This document shows, piece after piece, positions 15,214 through 23,981 of a stretch of DNA of 64,000 bases. Under the pieces are notes generated by a model. That model saw nothing but the letters and a program-made list of their open reading frames with translations. It searched no databases and was not told the DNA's origin. The stretch's first letter is position 1; each line of letters starts with the position of its first letter. The position numbers and the translations under genes were made by a program. The stretch is from NCBI GenBank assembly GCA_047974565.1, contig JBKECN010000067.1, positions 62,001 to 126,000 of the forward strand. The letters are read 5' to 3'. Source of the stretch: JBDIAG01 sp047974565 (GTDB lineage Bacteria > Actinomycetota > Actinomycetes > Actinomycetales > CAWJMD01).

Positions 15214-17211
15214 ATGACACCTCACGCGAACGCCCGAATCGCCAGCCTGATCGCCGTCGTCCTGGCCCTGATCGGCGTCAGCCTCACCGCGATGCCGGCT
15301 TCGGCAGCCTCCGCCACCTCACAGACCTCGACGATCGACCTGGACTCGCTCACCTATGACCGGCTCCATGTCGGGTCCTGCCAGGACGGCGGGACCCCGG
15401 CGTACTACGAGAAGTTCACCTTCCAGACCAGCGGCATCGGGGTTGACACCTACACCATCTCGGTCAACGCGAGCACACCCGTGGTGGCGACCCTGTACGA
15501 GGGCACCTTCGACCCGCTCTCGCCCAGCCTGGGCTGCCTCGAAGTGCCGCTGAGCATCAGCGGCGTCGGGCAGCTGATCACTTCCCTGACCACCACCGTC
15601 CTGGACTCGGACCGCACCTGGGTGGTGGTGGTCTCCAGCGACACTCCACCGCCGGCCGGGACGGATGTCTCGGTGAACTTCAGCACCCTGCTGTCCACGG
15701 TGACCGAGGTGCTGCCGGCGACGGTCACCGTCGACCCGGCCACCGCGCCGAATGGCACTGTGGCAATGCCCTACTCCCAGACCTTCACCGCCTCGGGAGG
15801 CACCTCGCCGTACACGTACGACGTGTCCTCCGGCACCCTGCCACCCGGTCTGAGCTTCACCGACGGCACCCTCAGCGGCACCCCGACGACAGCAGGCACC
15901 TACTCCTTCACCATCCGGGCCCAGGACAGCATGCTCGCCTACGGCACCCGCGCCTACACCGTCGTCATCGGTGCGGCAGGTGTCGCCCTGACCCCGAGCG
16001 TGCTCACCGCCGGAACCGCTGGAACCGCCTATTCCCAGGCCTTCTCGGTGACCGGAGGTTCCGGGCCCTACCTCTTCGAGGTGACCTCAGGGACCCTTCC
16101 GCAGGGTCTCACGGTGAGCCCCACCGGCGTGCTGACCGGCACCCCGACGGAGGCCGGCACCTTCGACTTCGTCCTCACCGCAACGGATTCGACTCCGGTC
16201 ACTCCCGTGGTAGCCCCGTTCCCGCTGACCCTCGAGGTGGCTGTCCCCGATATCGCGATCAACCCCGACACCCTGCCTGACGGCGAGGTGGGCCTCGTCT
16301 ACGACCAGGACCTGTCCGGCAGTGGCGGCGTGACCGGCTACGACTTCTCCGTCACCGACGGCACCCTGCCTACCGGTCTGGCTCTGAGTCCGGCCGGCCG
16401 GCTGTCTGGAAGTCCCACTACCGCGGGCAGTTTCACGTTCACCGTGACCGTGACTGACTCGACCACCGGCACCGGACCGGCCACCGCGACGCTGACCTAC
16501 ACGATGGTCATCGCCCCGCCGGCCTGCCTGGCGCACAACGAGGTGCTCACCGCGGGCCAGAGCTGGTCGTCCCAGTCCAGTCCGCTTGAGGGCCTCTCCT
16601 ATGAGATGACCATGCAGCCGGACGGCAACGTCGTGCTGATCGCGCCGGACGGCAAGCCGATCTGGCAGACCCGGACCAGCGGCCACCCCGGCGCCCGGCT
16701 GGTGATGCAGGGCGACGGTAACCTCGTGGTGTACACGACTCTGGGACAACCGGTGTGGTCCGCCACGAACACCCCGACCGGCTGCTCGCAGTTGCTCGTT
16801 CAGTCCGACGGAAATGTCGTCATCTACGCTCCTGACGGCACCCCGCTGTGGTGGACCGGAGAGGATCACCTGGCGCCGCAACGGCCCGCCGCCACCGGGA
16901 CCTCCATCATGCGCGGGCGGAGCCTGCGGGCCGGTCAGTCGATCAGCGCCGGCTCGACCACCTTCGTCATGCAGCTCGACGGAAACCTCGTCAAGTACAG
17001 CCCGACGGGCGTGTGGGCGTCGGGGACCAACAAGGCCGCCAACGAGTACGCCTTCGCCGTCCTGCAGGTGGGCGACGGACACTTCGTGATGTATTCACGC
17101 GAAGGTGTGCCGCTGTGGATGACGAATGTCTACGAGGGCACCGAGGTGAAGGTGCAGGAGGACGGCAAGGTGATCCAGTACCAGGGCAGCCGGGCCGCGT
17201 GGATCGTGTGA
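15214..17211 (+). CDS. Secreted protein with Ig-like (He_PIG) repeats and B-lectin repeats
   Basis: A 665-residue protein with a Sec signal peptide (hydrophobic IASLIAVVLALIGVSLTAM, cleavage after PASAA). After a beta-rich domain come three putative-Ig repeats, each with the signature SGTLPPGL...SGTPTTAGTYSFT (about residues 180-260, 270-345 and 350-430). The C-terminal 230 residues hold bulb-type lectin repeats with the mannose-site pattern Q-x-D-x-N-x-V-x-Y. Visible copies are MQGDGNLVVY, VQSDGNVVIY, MQLDGNLVKY and degenerate VQEDGKVIQY. It probably binds glycans outside the cell. LlpA-type bacteriocins use the same lectin fold, but a toxin role is only a possibility. The reading frame extends upstream to 14665, but the signal peptide fixes the start at 15214 with GGAGA before it. 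Confidence 0.9.
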   Translation: MTPHANARIASLIAVVLALIGVSLTAMPASAASATSQTSTIDLDSLTYDRLHVGSCQDGGTPAYYEKFTFQTSGIGVDTYTISVNASTPVVATLYEGTFDPLSPSLGCLEVPLSISGVGQLITSLTTTVLDSDRTWVVVVSSDTPPPAGTDVSVNFSTLLSTVTEVLPATVTVDPATAPNGTVAMPYSQTFTASGGTSPYTYDVSSGTLPPGLSFTDGTLSGTPTTAGTYSFTIRAQDSMLAYGTRAYTVVIGAAGVALTPSVLTAGTAGTAYSQAFSVTGGSGPYLFEVTSGTLPQGLTVSPTGVLTGTPTEAGTFDFVLTATDSTPVTPVVAPFPLTLEVAVPDIAINPDTLPDGEVGLVYDQDLSGSGGVTGYDFSVTDGTLPTGLALSPAGRLSGSPTTAGSFTFTVTVTDSTTGTGPATATLTYTMVIAPPACLAHNEVLTAGQSWSSQSSPLEGLSYEMTMQPDGNVVLIAPDGKPIWQTRTSGHPGARLVMQGDGNLVVYTTLGQPVWSATNTPTGCSQLLVQSDGNVVIYAPDGTPLWWTGEDHLAPQRPAATGTSIMRGRSLRAGQSISAGSTTFVMQLDGNLVKYSPTGVWASGTNKAANEYAFAVLQVGDGHFVMYSREGVPLWMTNVYEGTEVKVQEDGKVIQYQGSRAAWIV

Positions 17212-17278
17212 GACCGGCCCCGGACGGCCCGGAACGGGGCATCGCCTGATCTCAGGCGCCGGGCCGAAGGGCCACCGA

Positions 17279-17312
17279 CGGCGGCGCTCTCCCCGGTGGG
17301 AGGGCGCCGCCG
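17279..17312. terminator. Bidirectional hairpin between convergent genes
   Basis: CGGCGGCGC (17279-17287) pairs with GCGCCGCCG (17304-17312), and CTCCC pairs with GGGAG inside, leaving a CGGT loop. It lies between the lectin gene and fadB, which converge here, and could stop transcription from both sides. Confidence 0.7.
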
Positions 17313-17337
17313 TGGTGCTGAGGCCGAGCCCGTCAGA

Positions 17338-19464
17338 TCACGCAGGGACCGAGGCGACGCCCGGCGGCAGGAAGCGACGGCCGGTTACCCGTTCGCTGCT
17401 GCCCTCGCGGTCCAGCAAGGGCAGCAACCCGCCGTCGAAGAGGGTGAACCCGGCACCGGTGATCATTGCCAGGTCGATCTCGTGCGGTTCGCTCACCACA
17501 CCCTCGTCGAGCATCCGACGGGCCTCGTCGGCCAGGGCGTCAAGCACCCGGGCCCGGATCTGGTTCGCGGACAGTGGCTCCGGCTCAGCGGGAGTGGGCA
17601 GCAGGGCGACCACCTCCGGGTCGAGCACCGGGGCGGTGCCCGGCTTGGCCGGCAGGTAGTACGCCTGCTTGCCCGCCTCGACGACGGCGGTGAGGTTCTC
17701 CGGCACCACGAAACGGTCGGGGAAGGCCCGGTGCAGGGAGGTGTTGTTGTGCAGCGCAATCGCCGGCCCGACTAGGCCCATGAGCTGGAACGGGGCCATC
17801 GGCGCCAGACCCACGACCGCTGCGTCGGCCGCCGGGACGGACACCCCCTCGTCCACCAGCGCACCCACCTCGCCCATGAAGCGGCCGAGCAGCCGGTTCA
17901 CCACGAACGACGGCGCATCTGCGACGCCGATCGTCGTCTTGCGCAATCCCTTGGCGACCTTGAAGGCGGTGGCCAGAGTCGCCTCATCGGTCTTGGCCGT
18001 GTGCACGATCTCCAGCAGTGGCATGACGGCGACCGGGTTGAAGAAATGCATGCCGACGACCCGCTCGGGGTGGGTGAGATCGGCGGCCATCTCCGTCACG
18101 GACAGCGAGGAGGTGTTGGTGGCCAGGACACACTCCGCGGACACGTACTTCTCCACGTCCGCGAAGACCTGCTTCTTCACCGAGAGTTCCTCGAAGACAG
18201 CCTCGATGACCAGGTCCGCCTCGGCGAATCCGGCATTGCCCACGCTGCCGGTGACCAGGCCGGCCAGGCGGGTCGCCTGATCCGGTGAGATCCGGCCCTT
18301 CGCGGCCAGCTTGTCGATCTCTGTGCGGACGTACCCCAAGCCCTTGGCGACCCGGTCCTGATCCAGGTCGCTCATCACCGCCGGGACGTCTAGGCGGCGG
18401 GCGAAGAGCAGGGCCAGCTGGGAGGCCATCAGCCCGGCGCCGACCACCCCGACCATCGTCACGGGGCGGGCGGCCTTGAGATTCACCCCGGCCGGTGGGC
18501 GCTTGGCCACCCGCTGCACGAGATTGAAGGCATAGAGACCGGCGCGGAACTGCTCACTCATCACCAGATCGGCAAGTGCCTCGTCCTCGGCGGCGAAGCC
18601 GGTGTCGGGATCGCTGGTCCGGGCGGCCTCGATGAGGTCCAACGCCCGGTACGGGGCCGGTGCACCCTCACCCACCCGGGCGGCCAGGGCGGCGCGTGCG
18701 GCGGCGACCGCCGGGGCCCAGGCCGGATCATCGGTGTGATCGGTCCGGCTCACCAGGTCCGGGTCGGTCAGCACCCGGCCGGCCCACCGCAGGGACTCCA
18801 CCAGGAAGTCCGCCGGCTCGAGCAAGACGTCACCGATGCCCATCGAGACGGCGTCCGCTCCGTTGAGCATCTTGTTCTGCTGCAACGGATTCCACACCAT
18901 CACCTGGATCGCCTGCTGCGGGCCTACCAGGTGCGGCAGCAGGTAGGCCCCGCCCCACCCCGGCACCAGCCCGAGCATCGTCTCCGGCAGCCCGACGGTC
19001 GCGTTGGTGCTGATCGTGCGGTAGGTGCAGTTGAGCGCGACCTCGAGGCCACCGCCCAGCGCGAGACCGTTGACGAAGGCGAAGCTCGGCACGCTGAGGC
19101 GGCTCAGCCTGGACAACTGCGCGTGGCCGGCCCGCGCGACCGTCAACGCATCCTCCCGGGTGGCGATCTGCCCAACGGCCTTCAGGTCGGCTCCGGCCGC
19201 GAAGAAGTAGGGCTTGCCGATCACGCCGACCGCGACGATCTCACCGGCCGCGGCTCGTGACTGAACCGAGTCCAGCGCCCGCCCGAGACTGGCCATCGTG
19301 TCCAGCCCCAAGACGGTGGGCTTCTTGTGATCACCACCATTGTCCATGGTGAGCAGGGCCATCACGCCTGGGCTGGGACGGCCCGACACTGCGGGCAGAT
19401 CAACGTCGCGCAGCCGGAAGACCACTTCCGGCGAGACGGTTTCGGGCGTGGCGTGTTCACTCAT
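17338..19464 (-). CDS. fadB: Fused enoyl-CoA hydratase / 3-hydroxyacyl-CoA dehydrogenase (FadB-type)
   Basis: A 708-residue bifunctional beta-oxidation enzyme. The N-terminal hydratase domain includes VGVIGKPYFFAAGADLKAVG and NGLALGGGLEVALNCTYR (oxyanion hole). The dehydrogenase NAD site is MVGVVGAGLMASQLALLF, and VVGMHFFNPVAVMPLLEIV carries the catalytic His. The C-terminal dehydrogenase domain follows. It hydrates enoyl-CoA and oxidises 3-hydroxyacyl-CoA. The ATG overlaps the fadA stop (ATGA), so the two form a fadA-fadB operon. A thiolase and this enzyme together complete three beta-oxidation steps. Confidence 0.95.
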   Translation of the reverse strand: MSEHATPETVSPEVVFRLRDVDLPAVSGRPSPGVMALLTMDNGGDHKKPTVLGLDTMASLGRALDSVQSRAAAGEIVAVGVIGKPYFFAAGADLKAVGQIATREDALTVARAGHAQLSRLSRLSVPSFAFVNGLALGGGLEVALNCTYRTISTNATVGLPETMLGLVPGWGGAYLLPHLVGPQQAIQVMVWNPLQQNKMLNGADAVSMGIGDVLLEPADFLVESLRWAGRVLTDPDLVSRTDHTDDPAWAPAVAAARAALAARVGEGAPAPYRALDLIEAARTSDPDTGFAAEDEALADLVMSEQFRAGLYAFNLVQRVAKRPPAGVNLKAARPVTMVGVVGAGLMASQLALLFARRLDVPAVMSDLDQDRVAKGLGYVRTEIDKLAAKGRISPDQATRLAGLVTGSVGNAGFAEADLVIEAVFEELSVKKQVFADVEKYVSAECVLATNTSSLSVTEMAADLTHPERVVGMHFFNPVAVMPLLEIVHTAKTDEATLATAFKVAKGLRKTTIGVADAPSFVVNRLLGRFMGEVGALVDEGVSVPAADAAVVGLAPMAPFQLMGLVGPAIALHNNTSLHRAFPDRFVVPENLTAVVEAGKQAYYLPAKPGTAPVLDPEVVALLPTPAEPEPLSANQIRARVLDALADEARRMLDEGVVSEPHEIDLAMITGAGFTLFDGGLLPLLDREGSSERVTGRRFLPPGVASVPA

Positions 19465-20696
19465 GAAGACTCTCCCTGCATCTGTGCCTCGACACGGCCA
19501 TTCTGGTCGGTGGCAAGGTTCTCCCAGATCACCGCGCCCCCCATCCCCAGTCCGACGCACATCGTGGTCATCCCGTAGCGCAACGACGGGTCAGCCGCGA
19601 ATTGCCCGGCCAGCTGGGTCATCAACCGCACTCCGGACGAGGCGAGCGGATGACCGGTGGCGATCGCCCCGCCCCACGGGTTCACCCGGGGGTCGTCGTC
19701 GGCGATGCCGAACTCGTCCAGGAAGGCCAGCACCTGGACCGCGAAGGCCTCGTTGATCTCGAAGACGTCCATGTCGCTGACGCCCAGACCGGTCTGGGCG
19801 AAGACCTTGCGGGCCGCGGGCACCGGGCCCACACCCATCACCTCGGGGTCGACCCCGGCGAAGGCGTACCCGACCAGGCGCATCTTCGCCCCAAGGCCGA
19901 GTTCGTCGGCGACCTCCTCGGCGGCCAGCAGACAGGCGGTCGCACCGTCGTTGAGGCCGGCGGCGTTACCGGGGGTGACATTGCCGTGGGCGCGGAACGG
20001 AGTCTTCAGCCCGGCCAGGTCGGCCAGCGTCGTGCCCGGCCGTGGCGGTTCGTCTGCGGTGGCCAGGCCCCAGCCCTTCTCGGCCGAACGCAGTTCCATC
20101 GGCACCAGATCGGGCTGGATGCGCCCAGCCTGGTAGGCGGCGGCCAGTTTGGCCTGGGACGCGACGGCATACGCATCACTGCGCGCCTTGGTGATCTCCG
20201 GGTAACGGTCGTGCAGATTCTCTGCCGTACTACCCATCACCAGGGCTGAGGAGTCGACGAGCTTCTCGGCGACGAAGCGCGGGTTGGGGTCCATCACCGA
20301 GCCGATCGGGTGCCGACCCATGTGCTCGACGCCGCCGGCGATGGCCACGTCGTAGGCACCGAAGGCGATCCCGCTGGCGGTGGTGGTGACTGCGGTCATC
20401 GCCCCGGCACACATCCGGTCGATCGCGAAACCCGGCACCGACCTGGGCAGGCCTGCCAGCAGAGCCGCGCTGCGGCCCAGGGTCATCCCCTGGTCGCCGA
20501 CCTGGGAGGTGGCGGCGATCGCCACCTCGTCGATCCGCTCGGGTGGCAGGTTCGGGTTGCGGCGCAGAAGGTCGCGCAGACACGCGACGACCATGTCGTC
20601 GGCCCGCGTCTCGGCGTACATCCCCTTCTCGCCGGCCTTGCCGAACGGGGTCCGCAGGCCGTCGACGAAGACGACCTCTCGAAGTTCTCTGGACAC
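19461..20696 (-). CDS. fadA: Acetyl-CoA acyltransferase (3-ketoacyl-CoA thiolase, FadA-type)
   Basis: A 411-residue thiolase. The nucleophile Cys is in FAIDRMCAGAMTAV, the catalytic His in WGGAIATGHPLASSG, and the second Cys in TTMCVGLGMGGAVIWE. GNAAGLNDGATACLLA is the usual thiolase loop. It cleaves 3-ketoacyl-CoA to acetyl-CoA and a shortened acyl-CoA. It is first in the two-gene operon with fadB. A 22-bp palindrome 18 bases upstream of its ATG is a likely repressor site. Confidence 0.96.
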   Translation of the reverse strand: MSRELREVVFVDGLRTPFGKAGEKGMYAETRADDMVVACLRDLLRRNPNLPPERIDEVAIAATSQVGDQGMTLGRSAALLAGLPRSVPGFAIDRMCAGAMTAVTTTASGIAFGAYDVAIAGGVEHMGRHPIGSVMDPNPRFVAEKLVDSSALVMGSTAENLHDRYPEITKARSDAYAVASQAKLAAAYQAGRIQPDLVPMELRSAEKGWGLATADEPPRPGTTLADLAGLKTPFRAHGNVTPGNAAGLNDGATACLLAAEEVADELGLGAKMRLVGYAFAGVDPEVMGVGPVPAARKVFAQTGLGVSDMDVFEINEAFAVQVLAFLDEFGIADDDPRVNPWGGAIATGHPLASSGVRLMTQLAGQFAADPSLRYGMTTMCVGLGMGGAVIWENLATDQNGRVEAQMQGESS

Positions 20697-20713
20697 GTGG
20701 ATTCCAATCGCTA

Positions 20714-20735
20714 TGACATCAGCGTTGCGATGTCA
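20714..20735 (-). promoter_or_regulatory. 22-bp palindromic operator in the fadAB promoter
   Basis: TGACATC-N8-GATGTCA is a perfect 7-bp dyad just upstream of the fadA start. On the minus strand it spans from a plausible -35 (CTGACA) toward a -10-like TAGCGA. It resembles TetR- or GntR-type fatty-acid regulator sites, but I cannot name the regulator. Confidence 0.6.
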
Positions 20736-20885
20736 GATGGCAGGTTGCACTTCGGTATTCAGTTGAGACTCCCCCACACATACTCCCCTGCCCCGGCCTG
20801 CGCCCCTGCCGCACACCCGGTCGATGCCCGCCAGGCCGGCCCGGCCCCTCCTGCGACGGGCCGGGGCCGGACCACCGCGGGCCGA

Positions 20886-22052
20886 TCACACGAAGGCGCT
20901 GTGACCGGTGATTTGGCGTCCGACGATAAGGGTGTTCATCTCCCGGGTGCCCTCATAGGAGTAGATCGCCTCGGCATCGGCGACGAACCGCCCGACGTTG
21001 AGATCGAGCAGAATACCGTTGCCTCCCATCAGCTCTCGCGCGTAGCCCACGGATTCACGCATCTGCACCGTGCATACCGCCTTGGCCAGCGATGCCTGTG
21101 CGTCGGTGACCGTGCCCTGGTCCTGCAGCTGGGAGAGCCGCACACACATCGAGGCCGTGGCGGTGATGTTGCCGAGCTGGCGCACCAGCAGATCCTGAAC
21201 CAGTTGGAAGCCCGCGATGGGGCGGCGGAACTGCTCACGCTGGAGGGCGTAGTCGCGCGAGTTCTCGTACGCACCCAGTGCGCAGCCGACGGCCATCCAG
21301 GCAACTCCCGCCCGGGTCATCAGCAGCACCTTGGCGGTGTCCTCGAAGCTGTTGGCGTTGGCCAGCCGGTTCGCCTCCGGCACCACCACTCCGTCGAGCT
21401 CGATGTCGGCGTTCTGCACCATCCGCAGGGCGAACTTGTGGTCGATCTTGGAGGGCTTGAAGCCGGGCATGTCCTTCTCCACGACGAAGCCCTTGACCTG
21501 GTTGTCCTCGGTGTCGCGGGCCCACACCACGATGAGATCGGCGAACGTCCCGTTGCCGATCCAGCGCTTGGCCCCGTTGATCACCCAGGAGTCACCGTCG
21601 CGAGTGGCCGTGGTCTTCAACCCCCGGGAGGTCCCCGAGCCGACATCCGGCTCGGTGAGCGCGAAGGCGCCGATCTTCTCCATCCGCCGCATCGACGGCA
21701 GCCAGCGCTCCTTCTGCTCCCCCGAACCGCACAGGTAGATGGAGCCCATCGACAGGCCGGAGTGCACCCCGCGGAACGTGGACAGCGACGGATCGCAGCG
21801 AGCGAACTCCATGGCCAGCATCCCATCGAAGAGGTAACTGCCGCCCGGGCAGCCATACCCCTGGTACGGCCAGCCGTTGATGTCGAGTTCGGCGATCTTG
21901 GGGATCAACTGGAACGGAAACTCCGCCTTGGACCAGTACTCGGTCACCACCGGCTGCACCTCGGTTCGCAGGAACTCCCGCACCCCGTGCAAGGTCTCAC
22001 GCTCGTTGTCGTCCAGCAGCGCTTCGAGTTCGTAGAAGTCGGTGGTGCTCAT
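20886..22052 (-). CDS. Acyl-CoA dehydrogenase, glutaryl-CoA dehydrogenase-like
   Basis: A 388-residue FAD enzyme. It has FALTEPDVGSGTSRG, the conserved TEP-x-x-GS FAD-binding loop, and WVINGAKRWIGNG. The catalytic Glu367 lies in IYSYEGTREMNTLIVGRQIT, the placement found in glutaryl-CoA dehydrogenases. Arg94 (TFRGVHSGLSMG) lines up with the Arg that binds the free carboxylate of glutaryl-CoA in the human enzyme. That points to a dicarboxyl-CoA substrate and to lysine/tryptophan-type degradation, but plain acyl-CoA remains possible. It is a separate gene between the acyl-CoA ligase and fadA, all on the same strand. Confidence 0.88.
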   Translation of the reverse strand: MSTTDFYELEALLDDNERETLHGVREFLRTEVQPVVTEYWSKAEFPFQLIPKIAELDINGWPYQGYGCPGGSYLFDGMLAMEFARCDPSLSTFRGVHSGLSMGSIYLCGSGEQKERWLPSMRRMEKIGAFALTEPDVGSGTSRGLKTTATRDGDSWVINGAKRWIGNGTFADLIVVWARDTEDNQVKGFVVEKDMPGFKPSKIDHKFALRMVQNADIELDGVVVPEANRLANANSFEDTAKVLLMTRAGVAWMAVGCALGAYENSRDYALQREQFRRPIAGFQLVQDLLVRQLGNITATASMCVRLSQLQDQGTVTDAQASLAKAVCTVQMRESVGYARELMGGNGILLDLNVGRFVADAEAIYSYEGTREMNTLIVGRQITGHSAFV

Positions 22053-22231
22053 GCTGTCTCCATCCAGAGTGTCGTCCGGCCCGGGCCCGGAACCGGTAGG
22101 TGTCCTGCGGTGGATGCTGACGTGGGCAGACGATCCGGCCCGCGCCCGTGCGGGTGCACGCTCCGACGGAAAGGGGTACCGGTGCGCCCGCCGTCGAACA
22201 GGCGCACCGGCGATTTGAGGTCAGGGCGACA

Positions 22232-22286
22232 CGAGCCCGCCGGGCCCCGCCAGAGCGATGGCTCTGGGGGTGACCTGCCGGGCTCG
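22232..22286 (-). terminator. Nested hairpin after the acyl-CoA ligase gene
   Basis: The outer stem is CGAGCCCG (22232-22239) with CGGGCTCG (22279-22286). The inner perfect stem is CCAGAGC (22250-22256) with GCTCTGG (22261-22267). It lies just past the ligase stop and separates it from the next acyl-CoA dehydrogenase gene. Confidence 0.6.
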
Positions 22287-22310
22287 CGGTACGCCGACGC
22301 CCTGTGGGGA

Positions 22311-23810
22311 CTACTTCACCGCCTCGGGCACGCTCACCTCGCGGCGCAGGATCTTGCCCGTCGCGGTCTTGGGCAGCTCGGCCTCGATCCACACCCGGCG
22401 CGGGTACTTGTACGCCGCCACCCGCTCCTTGACGAAGGCGACCAGTTCCTCGGGGGTGACCGGCTCGGCGCCGGACTTCAGCGCCACGGCGGCACCGATC
22501 TCCTCGCCCAGGGACTCGTGCGGAATGCCCACCACCGCAGCCTCGGCCACCGCCGGGTGCTCGTAGAGCACCTCCTCGATCTCACGTGGGTAGACGTTGA
22601 AACCACCCCGGATGATGAGGTCCTTGGCCCGGTCCACGATGTAGTAGTAGCCGTCTTCGTCCACCCGGCCCAGGTCGCCGCTGCTGAACCAGCCCTCGCT
22701 GTCGATGGCCTCGGCGGTGGCCTCCGGACGGTCCCAGTAGCCGCTCATGATGTTGTTGCCCCGGATCTGCACCTCGCCGACCTCGCCAGCAGCGCTGACG
22801 TTGCGCTCCTTGTCGACCAGCCGCATCTCCACCCCGGCGACCGGCTGACCGATGGACCCGGGCTTGCGTACGCGGTCCGGGTGGTTGAAGCACGCCACCG
22901 GGGAGGTCTCCGAGAGTCCGTACCCCTCCAGGATCATGCAGCCGAACTTCTCCTCGAAGGCCCGCATCACCTCCACCGGCATCGCCGCCCCGCCCGAGCA
23001 GCAGATCCGCAGGCTGTTCACGTCGCGGTTGGCGCCCTCGGGGTTGGCGAGCATCGCCGCGTACATGGTGGGCACGCCGACGAAGATGGACACCTTGTCC
23101 CGCTCGACGATCTCCAGGGCCTTGGCGGGGTCGAAGCGCGGAAGCAGGGTCAGGCAGGCACCCACTGCGATGGCCGAGTTGAGCCCCACGGTGAGCCCGA
23201 AGACGTGGAACAGGGGCAGGCAGCCCATCACGACATCGTCCGGCGTCAGGCTCAGCAGGGTGCGCCCGGTGAGTTCCTGGTTGGAGTTGAGGTTGTTGTG
23301 CGTGAGCTGGGCACCCTTGGGACGCCCGGTGGTGCCGGAGGTGTAGAGGATCACCGCGGTGTCGTCGTCGGCGCGCTCCACGACGTCCGCGTGCTCGTAG
23401 TCGGTCGGCAGGATGGTGCGGATGTCGTTGACGACGACGAGTTCGGCACCGGCGTCGTTGGCGCCCTCGGTGGCCGCCTGCTCGGACAGGTGCCAGGCGA
23501 AGAGCAACTTGGCCCCGGAGTCGCCGAGGTAGTAGTGCACCTCGCGCTCCTTGAACAGCGGGTTCATCGGCACCACAGTGCCCCCGACCCGCAGGATGGC
23601 GTAGAAGAGCACCGGGAAGGCGGGCACGTTCGGGAGCATGATGCCGACCCGGTCGCCCGGTTGCACCCCCTTGCTGCGGATGAGGGCCGCCGCCGCGTCC
23701 ACCAGCGAATCCATCTCGGCGTAGGTGAGGGTGAAGTCGTCCATCCGAATCGCGGTCCGCTCGGGGTGGGTGCGGGCGGAGTTCGTGAGATTGGCGGCCA
23801 GGTTGGTCAT
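22311..23810 (-). CDS. Long-chain fatty acid--CoA ligase (AMP-binding)
   Basis: A 499-residue adenylate-forming enzyme. The P-loop-like motif is VILYTSGTTGRPKGAQLTHN, the A5 motif MILEGYGLSETSP, the A7/A8 region GWFSSGDLGRVDEDGYYYIV and DRAKDLIIRGGFNVYPREIE, and the A10 Lys LPKTATGKILRREV. It activates a fatty acid with ATP and CoA. The start at 23810 (MTNLAANLTNSARTHPE) is chosen because upstream in-frame sequence is not conserved-looking. It is transcribed away from the PucR-type regulator gene and feeds the beta-oxidation genes downstream. Confidence 0.94.
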   Translation of the reverse strand: MTNLAANLTNSARTHPERTAIRMDDFTLTYAEMDSLVDAAAALIRSKGVQPGDRVGIMLPNVPAFPVLFYAILRVGGTVVPMNPLFKEREVHYYLGDSGAKLLFAWHLSEQAATEGANDAGAELVVVNDIRTILPTDYEHADVVERADDDTAVILYTSGTTGRPKGAQLTHNNLNSNQELTGRTLLSLTPDDVVMGCLPLFHVFGLTVGLNSAIAVGACLTLLPRFDPAKALEIVERDKVSIFVGVPTMYAAMLANPEGANRDVNSLRICCSGGAAMPVEVMRAFEEKFGCMILEGYGLSETSPVACFNHPDRVRKPGSIGQPVAGVEMRLVDKERNVSAAGEVGEVQIRGNNIMSGYWDRPEATAEAIDSEGWFSSGDLGRVDEDGYYYIVDRAKDLIIRGGFNVYPREIEEVLYEHPAVAEAAVVGIPHESLGEEIGAAVALKSGAEPVTPEELVAFVKERVAAYKYPRRVWIEAELPKTATGKILRREVSVPEAVK

Positions 23811-23855
23811 CAGGGGGCTCCAGGGGCTCGACGGTGAGTGCCCGGCGCGGTATGC

Positions 23856-23875
23856 CGGCAGGTGAAATCCTGCCG
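23856..23875 (-). promoter_or_regulatory. Perfect dyad in the leader of the acyl-CoA ligase gene
   Basis: CGGCAGG (23856-23862) and CCTGCCG (23869-23875) form a perfect 7-bp dyad with a TGAAAT gap, 45 bases before the ligase ATG. It may be an operator or an RNA hairpin. Confidence 0.4.
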
Positions 23876-23904
23876 CGAAAGGCTTGGCGTGTCGATGGTC
23901 ACAC

Positions 23905-23942
23905 CAACAACCTCGGACGGCTCTCGTTGTTGTCATGAACAA
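23905..23942. promoter_or_regulatory. Overlapping inverted repeats between ligase and regulator genes
   Basis: CAACAAC (23905-23911) pairs with GTTGTTG (23926-23932). TTGTT (23927-23931) also pairs with AACAA (23938-23942). The two overlapping dyads lie in the divergent promoter region and are candidate sites for the PucR-type regulator. Inference only. Confidence 0.35.
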
Positions 23943-23981
23943 TGCATCTCGCACTGAGCCCGTCTTGACTACGCTCAGTGC

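Noticed and set aside
20310..23837. 1175-codon open frame on the plus strand
   Set aside because: It runs opposite to fadA, the acyl-CoA dehydrogenase and the ligase, all clearly real. Its product is His/Gly/Leu-rich with no domain, a usual effect of GC-rich codon bias.
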